From Mercurialis annua (taxonomy: Eukaryota; Streptophyta; Magnoliopsida; Malpighiales; Euphorbiaceae), in contig NC_065571.1 in assembly GCF_937616625.2 (NCBI RefSeq), positions 52,065,651-52,129,650 of the forward strand: a stretch of 64,000 nt of DNA, written 5' to 3'. Shown piece after piece: positions 33,907-63,650 of the stretch. Position numbers and translations under genes: made by a program. The notes under the pieces were generated by a model. That model did no database searches. It was not told the DNA's origin and saw only the letters and a list, made by a program, of their open reading frames with translations. Numbering within the stretch: position 1 is the first letter of the stretch; the number at the start of each line of letters is the position of its first letter.

Positions 33907-35976
33907 TCATTGATAGGGAGAGCAATCAGAGTACAAAATATTGTTTAAATCAGAAGGAGGATACAAATAGCAACTCTGATTGTACAAAAGAGAACTAGCT
34001 TTACTAACCCAGTCAGTAGCCCGATTTTGAACACGGCTAATGTGGGTGAACTTACAACTTATCAATCTATTAGCTAGGACTCTAATCTCTTCCACTATAG
34101 GCCTAATATCCCACGGGATAACAACGTTGTTGCAATTACAAAGATGAATCACAATTGAAGAGTCAGATTCGCAATCCACGTGACTCCAACCGTGATGGAT
34201 TGCGCTTCTGACTGCATCCCGAAGAGCAAGGGCTTCTGCTGCCAAAACAGAACGACAGGGGTATTTAACAGCTTTACCAAAAATCAAGTCACCAGAATGG
34301 TTCCTGCAAACAAACGCTGCGGTTGCCATATGAGAGGCGACGTCAAAAGAGGCATCTGAATTGAGCTTGAGGCAGCCAGATGGAGGGAGTTGCCATTTCA
34401 GGGGAGAAGAGAGCTGAGATTCTGAAGGAGGGAGGGCAGACTTATTAGCTTCTTTGAACTCGGTAAATCTTTCCCACGCTCTTCTTGCTGATTCCCTTGG
34501 ATCAATAGAGCACTGCTTAAAGATAGCTGAGTTCCTGGACAGCCATATATACCAGCAAAGATAAGCAACATACAGCAATTGATCAATTTGATTAGCATTA
34601 CGTAAAACAGAAACAACATGGGACCACCAATCGCAAAAGTTAGTACAAGTAAGGTTCTGAGAAAGGATTCCCAGACTTGAGGCAAACCAGGTTGCCTTAG
34701 CATGGCTGCAATGAAGAATCATATGATTGATATCTTCAGGATCAGTGTTGCAAAGGGAGCACAATGGGGAGGAGGAGATTTGTCTTCGAAATAAATTTGC
34801 TTGGACAGCCAGGCAATTATTAGCACATTTCCAAAGGAAACTACGAATCTTTGGAGGCCCATGAAGGTTCCAAATGGACGACCAAAAAGTCGGGTCCTGA
34901 TTATGGCTGGGGGGGAGGGATTTTGCTAGTTAGAAACCTGTATCCAGATTTAGAGGAATAGAGCCCGGAGCTGTTGAAGTGCCAAGTAACCTGATCCTCT
35001 ATACGCTGTAAACCAAGGGGAATGGCCCTAATTTGATGAGCTTCTGCTTCAGAGAATGTTTGCTCTAGAATAGCAGGATTCCAAGATCTAGATAAGGGCT
35101 GAATCAGATCTGCTACTGTGTGAACATTGGGAGGCCTCACAGTGGGGTGAGCGAGGCGGAAATTGGGAGCACCAGGAACCATCTATCATTCCAAATATTA
35201 ATGGAGGCGCCAGTACCAACAGACCAGTGGGAACCTTCTAAAATCAGATCCCTCCCACGAAGAAGGCTTTACCATGCCCAAGAGGGGCGAGACCCTTGTT
35301 TGGCTTGGAGAAAAGAACTATGAGGGTAGTATATACCTCTGATGACTTTTGCCCATAGAGAGGAGTCATTGTTGAGGAGCCTCTAACTTTGTTTAGCCAC
35401 TAGAGATGTATTAACATCAGCCATTCTTTTAAACTCAATTCCACCCCTAGACTTTGGGAGGGCTAATTTACTCCATCTCATCCAGTGGATGCAATTCCGA
35501 GAAATATCCTCCTTCCACCAAAAGTGGGAAGCCAACGATTCCAGTTTTGCAGTAACTACTTTAGGCAGGATGAAAATGGACATAAGGAACGTAGGCAGCG
35601 CTTGCAAAACCGATTTAATGAGAACCTCTCGCCCAGCTTGAGATAGCAATCTGCCCTTCCAAGCTTGAAGTTGCTTGAAAGCCCGGTCCAAAAGAAAGTT
35701 GCAGGCTTGTATTTTTGAACGACCCCAACTGGAGGGAATGCCCAGATATTTGCCTCCATCTGAAACATATTTGATTCCCATAATTACACTAATGCTGTGT
35801 TGTAAGTCTTGGGAAGTGTTGAGGCTGAAGTAGAGTTCAGATTTAAGCAGATTGATAGACTGCCCCGAGGCCCTAGTGTGGTGATTAAGGGTTGAGATAA
35901 GAACATGAGCCTCATTCCTCGAAGCCTTCCCATATAAGATAGTGTCATCAGCGAAAAGAAGGTGGGTAATAGCAGG
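33907..35976 (-). pseudogene. LINE RT C-terminal part and RNase H domain
   Basis: From the solo LTR downward: ITHLLFADDTILYGKASRNE (the RT catalytic FADD box), GKYLGIPSSWGRSK, LLSQAGREVLIKSVLQALPT, FWWKEDISRNCIHWMRWSKL, then, after a stop near 35383, a spacer and a zinc-finger-like CSLCNTDPEDINHMILHC motif (zf-RVT), followed by an RNase H domain with LNSDASFD, VLAAEALALRDAVRSA and VDCESDSSIV (acidic D-E-D set). This is the layout of plant L1 elements carrying RNase H. The last 285 codons (34764-33907) are one open frame; upstream is broken by stops at several places. Confidence 0.85.
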
Positions 35977-36040
35977 GCAGCTGATAGGAGTAAAATACTC
36001 CTATATTTAGAGTGCTTTTCCGCATGCTTTCATATGTTTT

Positions 36041-36188
36041 CACCTCGCTTTTCTATGATAATGTATACCTTATAGCGTGTGTGTGTGTGCACCTCGCTTT
36101 TCTATGATAATGTATACCTTATAGCGTGTGTGTGTGTGCACCTCGCTTTTCTATGATAATGTATACCTTATAGCGTGTGTGTGTGTGT
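36041..36188. repeat. 49-bp tandem triplication in the solo LTR
   Basis: Three near-identical units start at 36041, 36090 and 36139: CACCTCGCTTTTCTATGATA, ATGTATACC, TTATAGC and a (GT)6-7 run. It lies in the putative U3. Confidence 0.9.
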
Positions 36189-36483
36189 TTCAGGGAATCA
36201 AGAGCATTGTGGACTGTTTTAAGGCCAAAAGAGTGAAGAATCGTCAAATTCGGAAAAGGGCGAAGTCTTGAAGCAAAGAGACGCTGAAATCACATTTTAG
36301 AATCTGACCCCGCTGCACTCATTGATAAATTTGGACTAGTTCGAGGCTTCAAACGAGTTTGTGTTCTTCACAAGAAATAAAGTAGACATCCTAAGCTTTC
36401 CAGAGGTTCAAGAACCAACTCATTTGGACGTTTATACACCGAGTTATGAAGTTTTGAAGTTCATGGTTGTGCAGTAGAAAGTG

Positions 36484-36616
36484 TGTCTCGATTCGAGACA
36501 ACCAACTTAAGATGGTGTCTCGAATCGAGACACAAAGAAATTAGAAGCAGAATTGTGCTTCACTTGTGTCTCGATTCGAGACATACTCCTTTAGTTGATT
36601 GTCTCGAATCGAGACA
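36484..36616. repeat. Four palindromes TGTCTCGAWTCGAGACA in the solo LTR
   Basis: 17-bp palindromes at 36484-36500, 36516-36532, 36567-36583 and 36600-36616, alternating central T and A (GATTC, GAATC, GATTC, GAATC). They sit 115-250 bp upstream of the TATA box, a position fitting a binding site for a dimeric regulator. Function inferred only. Confidence 0.85.
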
Positions 36617-36730
36617 AGAGCAAATAAGGAATCTCAGCACAAGACAAAGGCACATGGCTTGAAGTCCACTTACCCAATTTAGCCAAGCACACTTTTATGA
36701 GTTGTCTCCTATTTCCTCATTTGTAAACAC

Positions 36731-36738
36731 TATATAAA
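36731..36738 (+). promoter_or_regulatory. TATA box in the solo LTR
   Basis: TATATAAAC preceded by ACAC in a moderately AT-rich context; the only good TATA in the LTR on this strand. Confidence 0.5.
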
Positions 36739-37781
36739 CACTTTTATCTCTTTTTTTAGGTTGAGGGTGATTTGATAGAAAATAGTAGTCACTCTTCATT
36801 AGTGTAGGAATCAAACATTCTCTATAGCTTTTAGTTGTAGCAATAGCTTTTATTGTTAGTTCTTATTGTTCTTACTATTTGTAGTAATAGATCATCATAG
36901 TTCTTAGTGTTCTTCAAGTTTATTTCCAAATTTTGCTACTTTGGGAAAGTTGTTCAATACAAGTATTAGTTTATTTATTGTTCTTCATTATCTCTTTTAT
37001 GTTTTGGGTCTTCAATTATTATAAGGTAATTAATCTCTACACCATGTTTATTCCTATTTCTTACTTATTAGTTATTGCTATGATGTTTGTGATTAGTAGC
37101 TAAATCCCTAGTTTAGGGGTTGTTGATGAAGTTTGGTTGTGATTAGTTGACTAGGGTTTGATTTGGGTATTAGGGTTTGTAGTGATTTGTATGCTTAATG
37201 CCTAGGATAGATTGATCACCTAATCCTAGGTTGAAAGGGTAATTAATTAGGCGAGAGTCACTTAATAACCCGGAATTAGCAAATCACTTAGTTAGGGCTT
37301 AATCACGCGAGAGCGGTTTAGGGCTTAATCGGTTATAGGTTAGCTTCGTGATTGGATTAAATTAGTTTAATCGAAATCTAATTACGCGAGAGCGATTTAG
37401 ATTTCGGTGTATTAATTTAATTACAATTAGTTCTAATTGCAGACTCGAGAGAGCGGATTAGGCATTTTAGAAAGACTTGACCCGAACCAATTACCACTTC
37501 AACCCCGGTTAGCTAGAACGTTTCAAATCTAATTAACAACCTCTAAACGCCTTCTACGTATTGTTTTATCCCGTTTATTATTTAATTGCTTTAGTTTTTA
37601 ATTGTTTCAAGTGTTAATTTCACTAGTTTTAAATTCCGTAACCATTACTATAATTTCAATTGATCGTTGCTTTCCGAATTGAATTTCAAAATACGCGTTC
37701 GCTCACTTTAAACCTCTTGTCTTCGTGGATCAATTCCGTATTTCTGGATTATTACAAGTTAGTATTTTTGCTAACAGCAGC

Positions 37782-38292
37782 GCGGGGTAATTTTGTAACC
37801 CGAGAGCTGACCAACTTGTCGTTCCTTATGAATCATTCGTAAAAGAAAAGAGATAGGGGGATAGGGGATCCCCTGTCTAATTCCACGCGAAGGTTTAAAG
37901 AAACTTGTGGGCTGACCATTAACAACAATTGCAAGTTTGGAAGACGATATGCATTCCATAACCCAGTTGACCCATCGCATGTTAAAGCCTTGTTTAGTGA
38001 GAACTAGGCGAACAAACTCCCAATCAATTCTGTCAAATGCTTTTAGCATGTCAAGCTTAAGAGCAAAATAGCCTTGTTTCCCCAATTTTTTCCCCTTAAG
38101 TCTATGGATGGCTTCATGATTGATGGTGATGTTGTCAAATATGCTGCGGCCACTAATGAAAGCAGCTTGTTCTTGAGATATGAAGGTGTTGAGAATGGGT
38201 TTTAGACGGTTGGCTAGGATTTTAGAGATGATTTTGTATGAAAAGTTGCAACAACTAATTGAGTATATGTCTATTTCTAGTTTCAATGCCAA
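37782..38292 (-). pseudogene. LINE reverse transcriptase N-terminal part
   Basis: Minus-strand frame reads SYKIISKILANRLKPILNTF, SQEQAAFISGRSIFDNI, FALKLDMLKAFDRIDWEFVR, VNWVMECISSSKLAIVVNGQ, and PSRGIRQG, the ordered motifs of non-LTR RT (fingers and palm, including the LDMLKAFDR catalytic Asp). After IRQG the usual DPLSPYLF is degraded (IPYPPISFLL). It joins to the FADD segment across the solo LTR. Confidence 0.85.
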
Positions 38293-38320
38293 AAAAAGAC
38301 ACTTTTACCTTTTATTTTGA

Positions 38321-38873
38321 CTAGTTTCGCATTACGTGCTATGCACGTGGCTCGTAACGTAACTCCTCAATGAACATATTAGTAAATTTATTATAATTAT
38401 ATCAATTTTTTATTTATAATTAATATTAAATTAGTTAAAAAAATTGTAAAAGTAAATATAATATATTCGGTTATTAATTTTTTTTTCACACTGAATTTAA
38501 TCTTCTTTTATTTTTATAATAACCATAATTAAATAATTATTAATTTTATTAATAGTATCTTTAAAAATAATAAGATAAAAATTTAAATAATAATATATTG
38601 ACCAAATACAGTATTTTAATTTTGTAGTTCAATCAAACTAAAAGATAGGTATTCCTACTAATTTGGAGACAATTTAGTTATTTTTTACATACTAAAGATT
38701 TAATTGGAGATAATTTAGCTACCTATTCTAATTATGACTTTAATCACAATAGTGATTAATTAAATAACTAATTAGTTAATGACTATAAAACCTTTATTTA
38801 ATAGTAAACTGAAAAGGATTATTCAGTAAATTTGCCTGTCCCCCCCCATCCGTGCTTTTATATATAGTATAGA
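38321..38873 (-). mobile_element. Non-autonomous Helitron, 553 bp
   Basis: On the minus strand it starts TCTATACTATATATAAAAGC followed by GGATGGGGGGG and ends CTAG, flanked by A and T. Hairpin ACGTGC-ATA-GCACGT lies 9 nt before CTAG. Same family as the Helitron at 14439-15119 (near-identical 5' 30 bp and matching 3' hairpin style), opposite orientation. Confidence 0.88.
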
Positions 38874-40384
38874 TTAATGAAAAAAGGAGAGTTTTATAAA
38901 TATATTGATCTTTTACATATTTACGTAAGACATTTTTGTCATTTAAATAATTTTTTCATGATTTTTTAATACATTTGTTAAAAAGGATATTTGAAAGGGC
39001 GAAATTGTGGTTTATCCGATCTAAAAAGAGTTGATAATCAAAGCTTCCAATCATATCTTTATTTGATCAATTTTTAATTAATTTTGACTGCTTTGATCAA
39101 ATTTTGAACAAATCAAAATTACAAAAATATTCTTAATAAAAAACAACTTTTTACATAAGATCAAAATATGAGAATTATCAATTATTTACTAATTTGATAG
39201 TAGTAAGTTTATTTAAGCAGGCCGGGCTATACGCAATAGACTGCCTTCTGCCACTTTACTATTTGGGCCAAATAAAATTTTGTAAAGATCAGGCAGCTCA
39301 TCCATTAATTTCCGAACCCTTTCACATGTTATCTTCTATTTTTGGTCGTTTATGAATTTTGAAAATTCAAATGCATAATTTATGACCATTTAATGAATAT
39401 ACTGTGCAAATGCTTTCATACAGTGTCGTTTTCAAATTATTTTATTATATATTTTCTTTCAAAGAAAAATACATTCCATTAGACAGTAGACACATTTTAA
39501 TAGAGTATAATTGAATTAATTACATTGAAATCCAGAGAGATAGTGTGTATTTCCCGCATCAATTGAAGATCAATTACTTTATGAACATAAATCAATTCAA
39601 GTATTTTATTTAAAGTGCTGAATTTCCATATATATTAATAATAGTTTTGATAATTTATTAATTCATCAACTTTAACCATCAACCAAATAAGAAGATTTTT
39701 ATGTTGTTAAAGACGATCAGTTTTTCGTTCTAATTTATCTCGTCTCGTTTAAACTAAAATAATCGATATTAAAAGATTTGTATTTACACATTATATAAGA
39801 TTTAATGAAACAAAAATAAAGGTGCTGATAAAAACTTTCTTAAATTGCAGCTAAAATCCAATCAAGAAAAATAATGCTATTATGGAAGAAAATTAAAGTT
39901 ACACCTGCCAAATCCAAGAGCAAGTTTTTTATCTTCCCAAATTTGTTAAATTTGTACTCAATTGTACAAAAAGCTTAAACTCACAGTCCATATTTGCAAA
40001 CAAAATTCTAATTTATTTTTGAAATTTTTTAGCAGCGCAAACGCACATGACACAACGCACGCAAACAAAACCCAAGCGCCGGCAATTTCCTAGCAAACGC
40101 ACAAGTACTATCTGTGTTGTAGCTTTTTGCGATCTTCAGCGACGCATTTTAATAGCGACAAAATAAATTACAAAACCAAATTCAAATTAAATTTCCAAAA
40201 AGGGCTAAAAAAGTTATTTCAAAAAACCGCTCTCTTCTCTTGCACTACAGATACTGGTACAGTGTGAGAGAGGGTGACGTGTCATTTACGGTACGAAAAT
40301 ACCCTTACGTTTCACCATTTTTTTCGACTCTCTCTATACCTGCACCTGTTAGGGCGGGAACCTACAAATTTCTGCACTGAAATC
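38874..40384. other. Intergenic and myosin upstream region
   Basis: AT-rich until about 40020, then more GC and less AT over the last 350 bp toward the myosin ATG, with CT-rich stretches (CTCTCTTCTCTTGC, GACTCTCTCTATACC) typical of plant 5' leaders. No other gene seen. Confidence 0.55.
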
Positions 40385-58460
<18,076 letters not shown>

Positions 58461-59766
58461 ACAGTCTGGTATGACCCTCAAAAAACTGCCGATTTTACAC
58501 TCAAAGTCTATAGCTTATTCTGAAGAGATGATGCCTCTGTTAGACTGTATGTAGTAGATGCAAGATCAATTCCTTTGATGCTTGATAGAAGAAACTTTTA
58601 GCGGTGCCGTCGGAAAAATTAGAAGTCTCACTTGATAGTTCTTGAGCTGCACACTTGTAGTGAAACACAATATTGACATATTGGGGTTTGGTCCCATTCT
58701 AAAATTAAATTATAGGGTTAGCCCAGAATCACGCATTGGTAGTAGCTTTCTGATCCCATTCTTTTGTTGTACATGAATATTTCACTACTTTGTGCTCTGT
58801 AGTTTGTATATAGAAAACATCAATTATATTACCTAATTGACGTTCATTTTCTTCTACATTGTGTACATAGAATTTCCTATATAGCATATACTAATAATTG
58901 TTACTATTTTAATTTTTATTAAGACCGTTAATGCACAATGTTTTGCCGTTAAGATTCTTGATATCTCTGGGCTGCTAGTAGGCGAGTTATATATCGATTG
59001 AAATTAAAATAAAGTAATTATTTAATTTGAATGATTATTTCAGTTAACGGAATAATTATGTTTTATTGATGCTAATTATTTAAAATAAAAATTTAAGCCG
59101 AATGAAATCAATCAAAAGATTAATAGAAAATTACTATAACCCAATCAAATCAAATAAAAATTTAAGATTGTTGGTTGGTTAATTTGAATACACGTCCAGC
59201 TAGAAGTAAGCAAAATAGTACCAAATCATTTATTCAATGCAAACTAAATTTTATTGTTTTATTCTCTTTTTTTGGCAAAAAACAAATTCAATTCAATTCA
59301 ATTCAATTCAAATCAAACCAAATTTTATTTTAATTTTGTTAAAGTAGTTAGTTTATATGTGAATAATTAAATATACAGTTATTTTTATTTCGGTTTTTCA
59401 TTAACCATGTCGACCAAAAAATCAAATTTTAAGATAATGTTATTTTTATGTAAACTTATAATAAATTTTAATTGATCAAATCAACATTTTATACAAATGC
59501 TTACTTAGTATAATTGTATTTTTACTTTATTTCACGAAATATAATGTAATTATAACTTTTATTAAACCAAACTGAACCATGATCAAACCTTCCTACCTAC
59601 TATATTGATATCACTCTACAAACATTCTCATTTATATGCAAAAACATAACATACAAGGGACGACAGTCAGATTAATACACCGCCTGAAGAAGAAAAATAC
59701 ATTTTCTCAAGCAACCCCGTGCTTATACCTTGATTGAACATGGGAAACTAAAAACTAAGATTTAAG
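58461..59766. other. Spacer between convergent genes
   Basis: Holds the myosin 3' UTR and, toward 59766, the OXS3-like 3' UTR. It includes a short AATTC penta-repeat near 59288-59315. No gene found. Confidence 0.6.
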
Positions 59767-61017
59767 TTAGCGATCAGTTCTATTAGACGCAGTGGCAGAC
59801 TGTTGTAAATCAGCTACAGAGAATGACCGCCACGGAGAGGAGTTTTGCTGCAGGGAAGGCAGTAAAGCAAGATTGTTATGGTAAGTCGAAGATCGTGCTC
59901 GTGGGTGGAGCGGTGGCAGATGTGGAGGCGACTTCGAAATGGAGCTTGAGGTAGAATCATCACTTGTGCTGGTAATACTTTCCGAGCTGCTCATAGCAAC
60001 GGCAAGCGCCAACGTACTTTTGCTTGTACTAATTGATCTCTTTGATATTCCGCCTCCATTGCTTCGATATGGGAAACTTCGATTCTTTTCCCAACCATGA
60101 CTGAATGCCAGTAAATTTCTTCGTTTTCGGGTGTATGCATTCTCCGGTTTTGCAATTTCTTTAATGCAACAAGAGGATGAAGCCTCTGCTAAACTCGTGA
60201 AAGACTTCGATTTTCCATTGTAAAATTTTGATATCCCTTTCCTGCAACCAATTTCAATTTTCGCAATCAATTTACGCTACAATCGCTAATTCATATTATA
60301 TGAAAATTTATTAAATCCTATATTACGGTATTTTTCGTCTCGCCCTTTCAGATTTCAGCATTTTCGTTTCCTACAGCATAGATCATAATAAATCTCATCA
60401 AATTCAAAAGGAACAAATTATCTAGCCTTGCCATTTAACCTAATTGTCTATTTATGAACAATCAAAAGTTTCTAAATCGGTTACATCTACTCCTTAAAAA
60501 TTACTCAGAACATTAATTAAATAAAGTTTCATTTTGTTTCTGATTGCAATTTTGCCTAATTACTATTAAAAGCATCCTGATCGGTTGTCTACTAATTAAA
60601 AATCACTTGGAAAATTAATTAAATAATGATCATTTTATTTCAAAAATTCATCTAATCACATTTTAAGGCAAATCTTCAAAAATGAAAAAAAAAACAAAAA
60701 CAAAAAAAAAGTTTATACCTTATAGGCAAAGCCTCTTCTAAAGAATCCATAGCATCAAAACTCCCTTTAAAAGCACTCTGCACTTCATTTTCCTCTTCAC
60801 AATCGTCGCCATTAGAAGACGACGACACATCACTATTCTTCCCAACAGACGACGACGTCGTCGAGGAATCCGCCGATGAGCTGCTACATTCATTCACATC
60901 CGCCGTTCTCTCCGCCGGCGACTCAAACATCGCCGCCGACGCAACGCACGCGATCCCTCTAGGTTTGACATCCGCCATCCCTCCTCTATTAATACTGCTC
61001 TCTAATGCTATCGACAT
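59767..61017 (-). CDS. OXS3-like (OXIDATIVE STRESS 3 family) protein
   Basis: Two exons, 61017-60719 and 60241-59767; 257 residues, in frame. The family core is visible across the junction: FDAMDSLEEALPIRKGISKF followed by YNGKSKSFTSLAEA, the N-acetyltransferase-unlike conserved block of OXS3/OXS3-LIKE nuclear proteins linked to stress and metal tolerance (family knowledge). The N-terminus is Ser/Asp-rich and acidic (SSSSADSSTTSSSVG), and after the core a basic KRRNLL-type stretch could be a nuclear signal. The C-terminus has PPHLPPLHPRARS and WRSFSVADLQ. The ATG at 61017 is the first in frame, 36 bases 5' of a second Met. No abnormality seen. Confidence 0.85.
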
Positions 61018-62802
61018 TTTTTAACAGTTCTTTCTTCCAAATCAAAACTAAACTCAAATTAAAACAAACAAACAAATTGAAGAGATAAAAAAAAAACTAA
61101 GAACAATCAGACATGAAAACAAAGCTTTTATGTCTTAAGGTGATGATTTTCTTGATAAATATACAGTTTCTAGAGAGAAAAAAATTTAAGGATTGATTTT
61201 TTTTTTATGATTAAATAAATGAAGAGAGATAGAAAGAAGAAAAAAAAGATAGAGCTTATCCTCATCCACTGGGTGTCAGAATATTCGGTTTATTTGTTTT
61301 ATTTTTTTATGGGATTTGATTTTATTACATGTGAGAAATTATCTTCTGCTTTGTGTCTTATAATAGTAGTGTCTCTTAAATTTTTCCTTTTTTGTATTTT
61401 TTTTTCTAGTAGTTTTGAAGTGATAAGATTCCATTTTTCTTTATTTATTTTTAGTATTTTGTTGCTTTAAATTGAGAAACTAAATATGGATAATTATTAG
61501 GTCACTTCAATAAAAAAGTGTAAAAGGACATATCCATTGTAGCTTAAATGGAAGGTTTTCCATATTTGTTTGATAAGATTAATTATGAGAAGCAATCAAC
61601 TACTTGGAATTGTGTATCTTTCCCCAAAACAAAAAAAGTATACTAAATTTTATTGTAAGAAACTAAAAACTATTTTTGACAAAAATACAATAACTTTTAT
61701 TTAATTTACAAAAATAACATGCATTTTAAACCTTATATTTAGTTTGTTTTTTTTAAAAATAATTTACTTTTGAGTTCATCTCAAATTAAAAAAACACATA
61801 CATAATAAAGAATTAATATTTTATTAAGTAAATTTTATATAAAAGATCATATTAATTTATTTTAATTAAATTAAAAAACAGAAATTGATTACGTTTTTGT
61901 AATTGTAATTTATCTTGTAATAAATAATAAGAGATGGTTGATTTTTATATTTTAAGATTAATAGTAAATAAATTAATATTCACATATGTATGATTTGATG
62001 ATTCAATAATTTATTTAAGAAAAAACTGAAATAATTAGAATTTTTTTTGTTTGATAATAGAAATTTAATTTTTAACTAATGAATTAGAAAATTGATTAAT
62101 AAAATAAGTGGAAAACACGTGGATATGAAAAGAAATGATGAAATTAGTTTGAAAAACATATATGAAAGAAGTTAAAGGCTTGTGAAAGAGAGGAAAACAC
62201 GTGGGAAGGTAATAAAGACATGGGCTGACCGTTTCAAAGGATATGACACGCTACTCCAGTATTTTATCCTTTAATTATTTAATTCCTTGGTTAATAATTT
62301 CAAATTATTTTTAAGACCCTTTTATATGACGTGGAACTGACGAAACTTGTTAGGTCTGCTCAATCTTATCCACGACAACAGTTATAATATTCATTTTAGT
62401 TCTAGATTGAGATATACCAGTTAGCTTGTTTTTCTTCACCTAATTTATTGTCTTTTTTATTCTTTCGGTATTTAATAGTATTATATTAAGATAATTCGAT
62501 GGATATTGTTGTGTGAATCACATATTGCTAATTAATTACTCATTCCTATCCATAAACTTATCGTTTTAACTTTAAAAAATAATTATTATATTTAAATTTA
62601 TAAATATTCTTATTAAATTTTTATATGTTTTAAATATCCATTGACATTTATAAACCATTCTTTATTTATATTATTATGGTCTTTTCATAAAATAACAAGA
62701 AATATATATGAAGAAAAATAATAATCTAATAATTTAAATTGATAAGTATTATGATTATTTTTGTTCAAAATAACAAGTGTTATGAATCTGAGAAAGTAAT
62801 TA
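61018..62802. other. OXS3-like promoter region and AT-rich spacer
   Basis: The first few hundred bases must hold the OXS3-like promoter (minus strand). Two AACACGTGG words (62114 and 62208) are G-box cores, but they are over 1 kb from the gene. No other gene is seen; the 83-aa plus-strand open frame at 61219-61470 is T-rich, low-complexity reading. Confidence 0.5.
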
Positions 62803-62804
62803 AT

Positions 62805-63004
62805 TCTCCGTCCCGTTTAAAAATGAATGTATTCCATTTTTATATGTCACACTTAAAAAAGTCATATCGTGTTTTTTATGCATTTTATATGAATTCTTTT
62901 ACCCTCTCCTCATATTAATAAGGGTAAAAAGAAACTATAGTAATCAATATTTTTGAATTTATGTGTAAAAGTTATTTATTCCTTTTTAATCGAGACAAAA
63001 GCAG
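62805..63004. mobile_element. Stowaway-like MITE, copy 1
   Basis: Begins TCTCCGTCCCGTTTAAAAATG; right end is the inverse of CTGCTTTTGTCTCGATTAAAAA. Shares TTTATATGTCACACTT/AAAAGTCATAT(C)GTGTTTT and a TAATAAGGGTAAAA stretch with copy 2. Edges are weak. Confidence 0.55.
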
Positions 63005-63018
63005 TACATAACGTAGTA

Positions 63019-63263
63019 CTCCCTCTTTTCCGTTTAAGACGGGGATATCCAATTTTCACATGTCCCATTGAAAAGTTCATATTGTGTTTTATGTGCTATT
63101 TTTTTTAACAGCCTATTCTCTTTTAAAAAAATAATAACTTTTACTCTATATATAAATAATAAGACCTTCATTAATAGGGGTAAAATAAAAAAAAATAATA
63201 TTTAATGCTTTTTTAATTTATGTGTAGAAGTCATTTGTTTAGTTTTAAACGAGATGGACAGAG
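63019..63263. mobile_element. Stowaway-like MITE, copy 2
   Basis: Begins CTCCCTCTTTTCCGTTTAA, ends TTTAAACGAGATGGACAGAG, with TA on both sides (63017-63018, 63264-63265), as in Tc1/mariner-derived Stowaway elements. It is a diverged relative of copy 1, placed in tandem after a 14-bp gap. Confidence 0.7.
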
Positions 63264-63650
63264 TATTCAATTGTATCCCTACATACTCGATAAAATCAAC
63301 AGTTTTTCAATTATCTGTGCTAAGATATGCGCGACTTCAATGAGCTCGAGCAATAAAATCAACTGCTTTTTGATAATTTGCGGGAGGCAATGGACGATCT
63401 CTGTTTGAAAACGCATCAAAATTAACAGTTAATAAACAAAATAAGTCAATTTTGCACGAGGCTTGTTTGGTTAATGCTCGTGCGCGCACCATAAAACCAG
63501 TAATCTATTTCAAACTACAATTACATGATTCAATCGATGGATCGAAATGCATATTTTAGCTCATCTAACTTCATGCCTTACTCGAGTTGAAATTATAAAC
63601 TAGTGGAGTTTTTTTATAGTGGATAAAAATATGTAATTTAGGACATCGTT
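63264..63650. other. Unassigned spacer
   Basis: Contains GCTCGTGCGCGCACC near 63477-63490. No gene or complete repeat recognised. Confidence 0.4.

Larger units (their letters stand above)
35982..37776 (+). mobile_element. Solo LTR, ~1.8 kb, Ty3/gypsy type
   Basis: Begins TGATAGGAG and ends GCTAACA, with 5-bp target duplications GCAGC (35977-35981 and 37777-37781) inside the LINE RT gene; removing it restores a continuous PRCPAITHLLFADD reading. No internal coding region. A TATATAAAC box at 36731 and a CTTCGTGGATCAATTCCG-type 3' end resemble LTRs of large plant gypsy elements (Athila/Tat-like), suggesting plus orientation. It is the product of recombination between two LTRs. Confidence 0.82.
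33880..38262 (-). mobile_element. 5'-truncated L1-type LINE, interrupted by a solo LTR
   Basis: The minus strand encodes non-LTR reverse transcriptase and RNase H and ends in an A-run (T11 on the plus strand at about 33881-33891). Only the part from the RT fingers region onward remains; the endonuclease and ORF1 are gone, the usual 5' truncation. At 35982-37776 a solo LTR splits the RT domain. The truncated 5' edge lies close to a Helitron at 38321. Frame breaks show it is dead. Confidence 0.85.

Noticed and set aside
36000..36616. Regularly spaced repeats considered as a CRISPR array
   Set aside because: Plant nuclear DNA, only three or four units, spacers are not unique and the palindromes lie in an LTR.
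61219..61470. 83-aa open frame upstream of the OXS3-like gene
   Set aside because: Low-complexity Lys then Phe-rich reading of AT-rich DNA.
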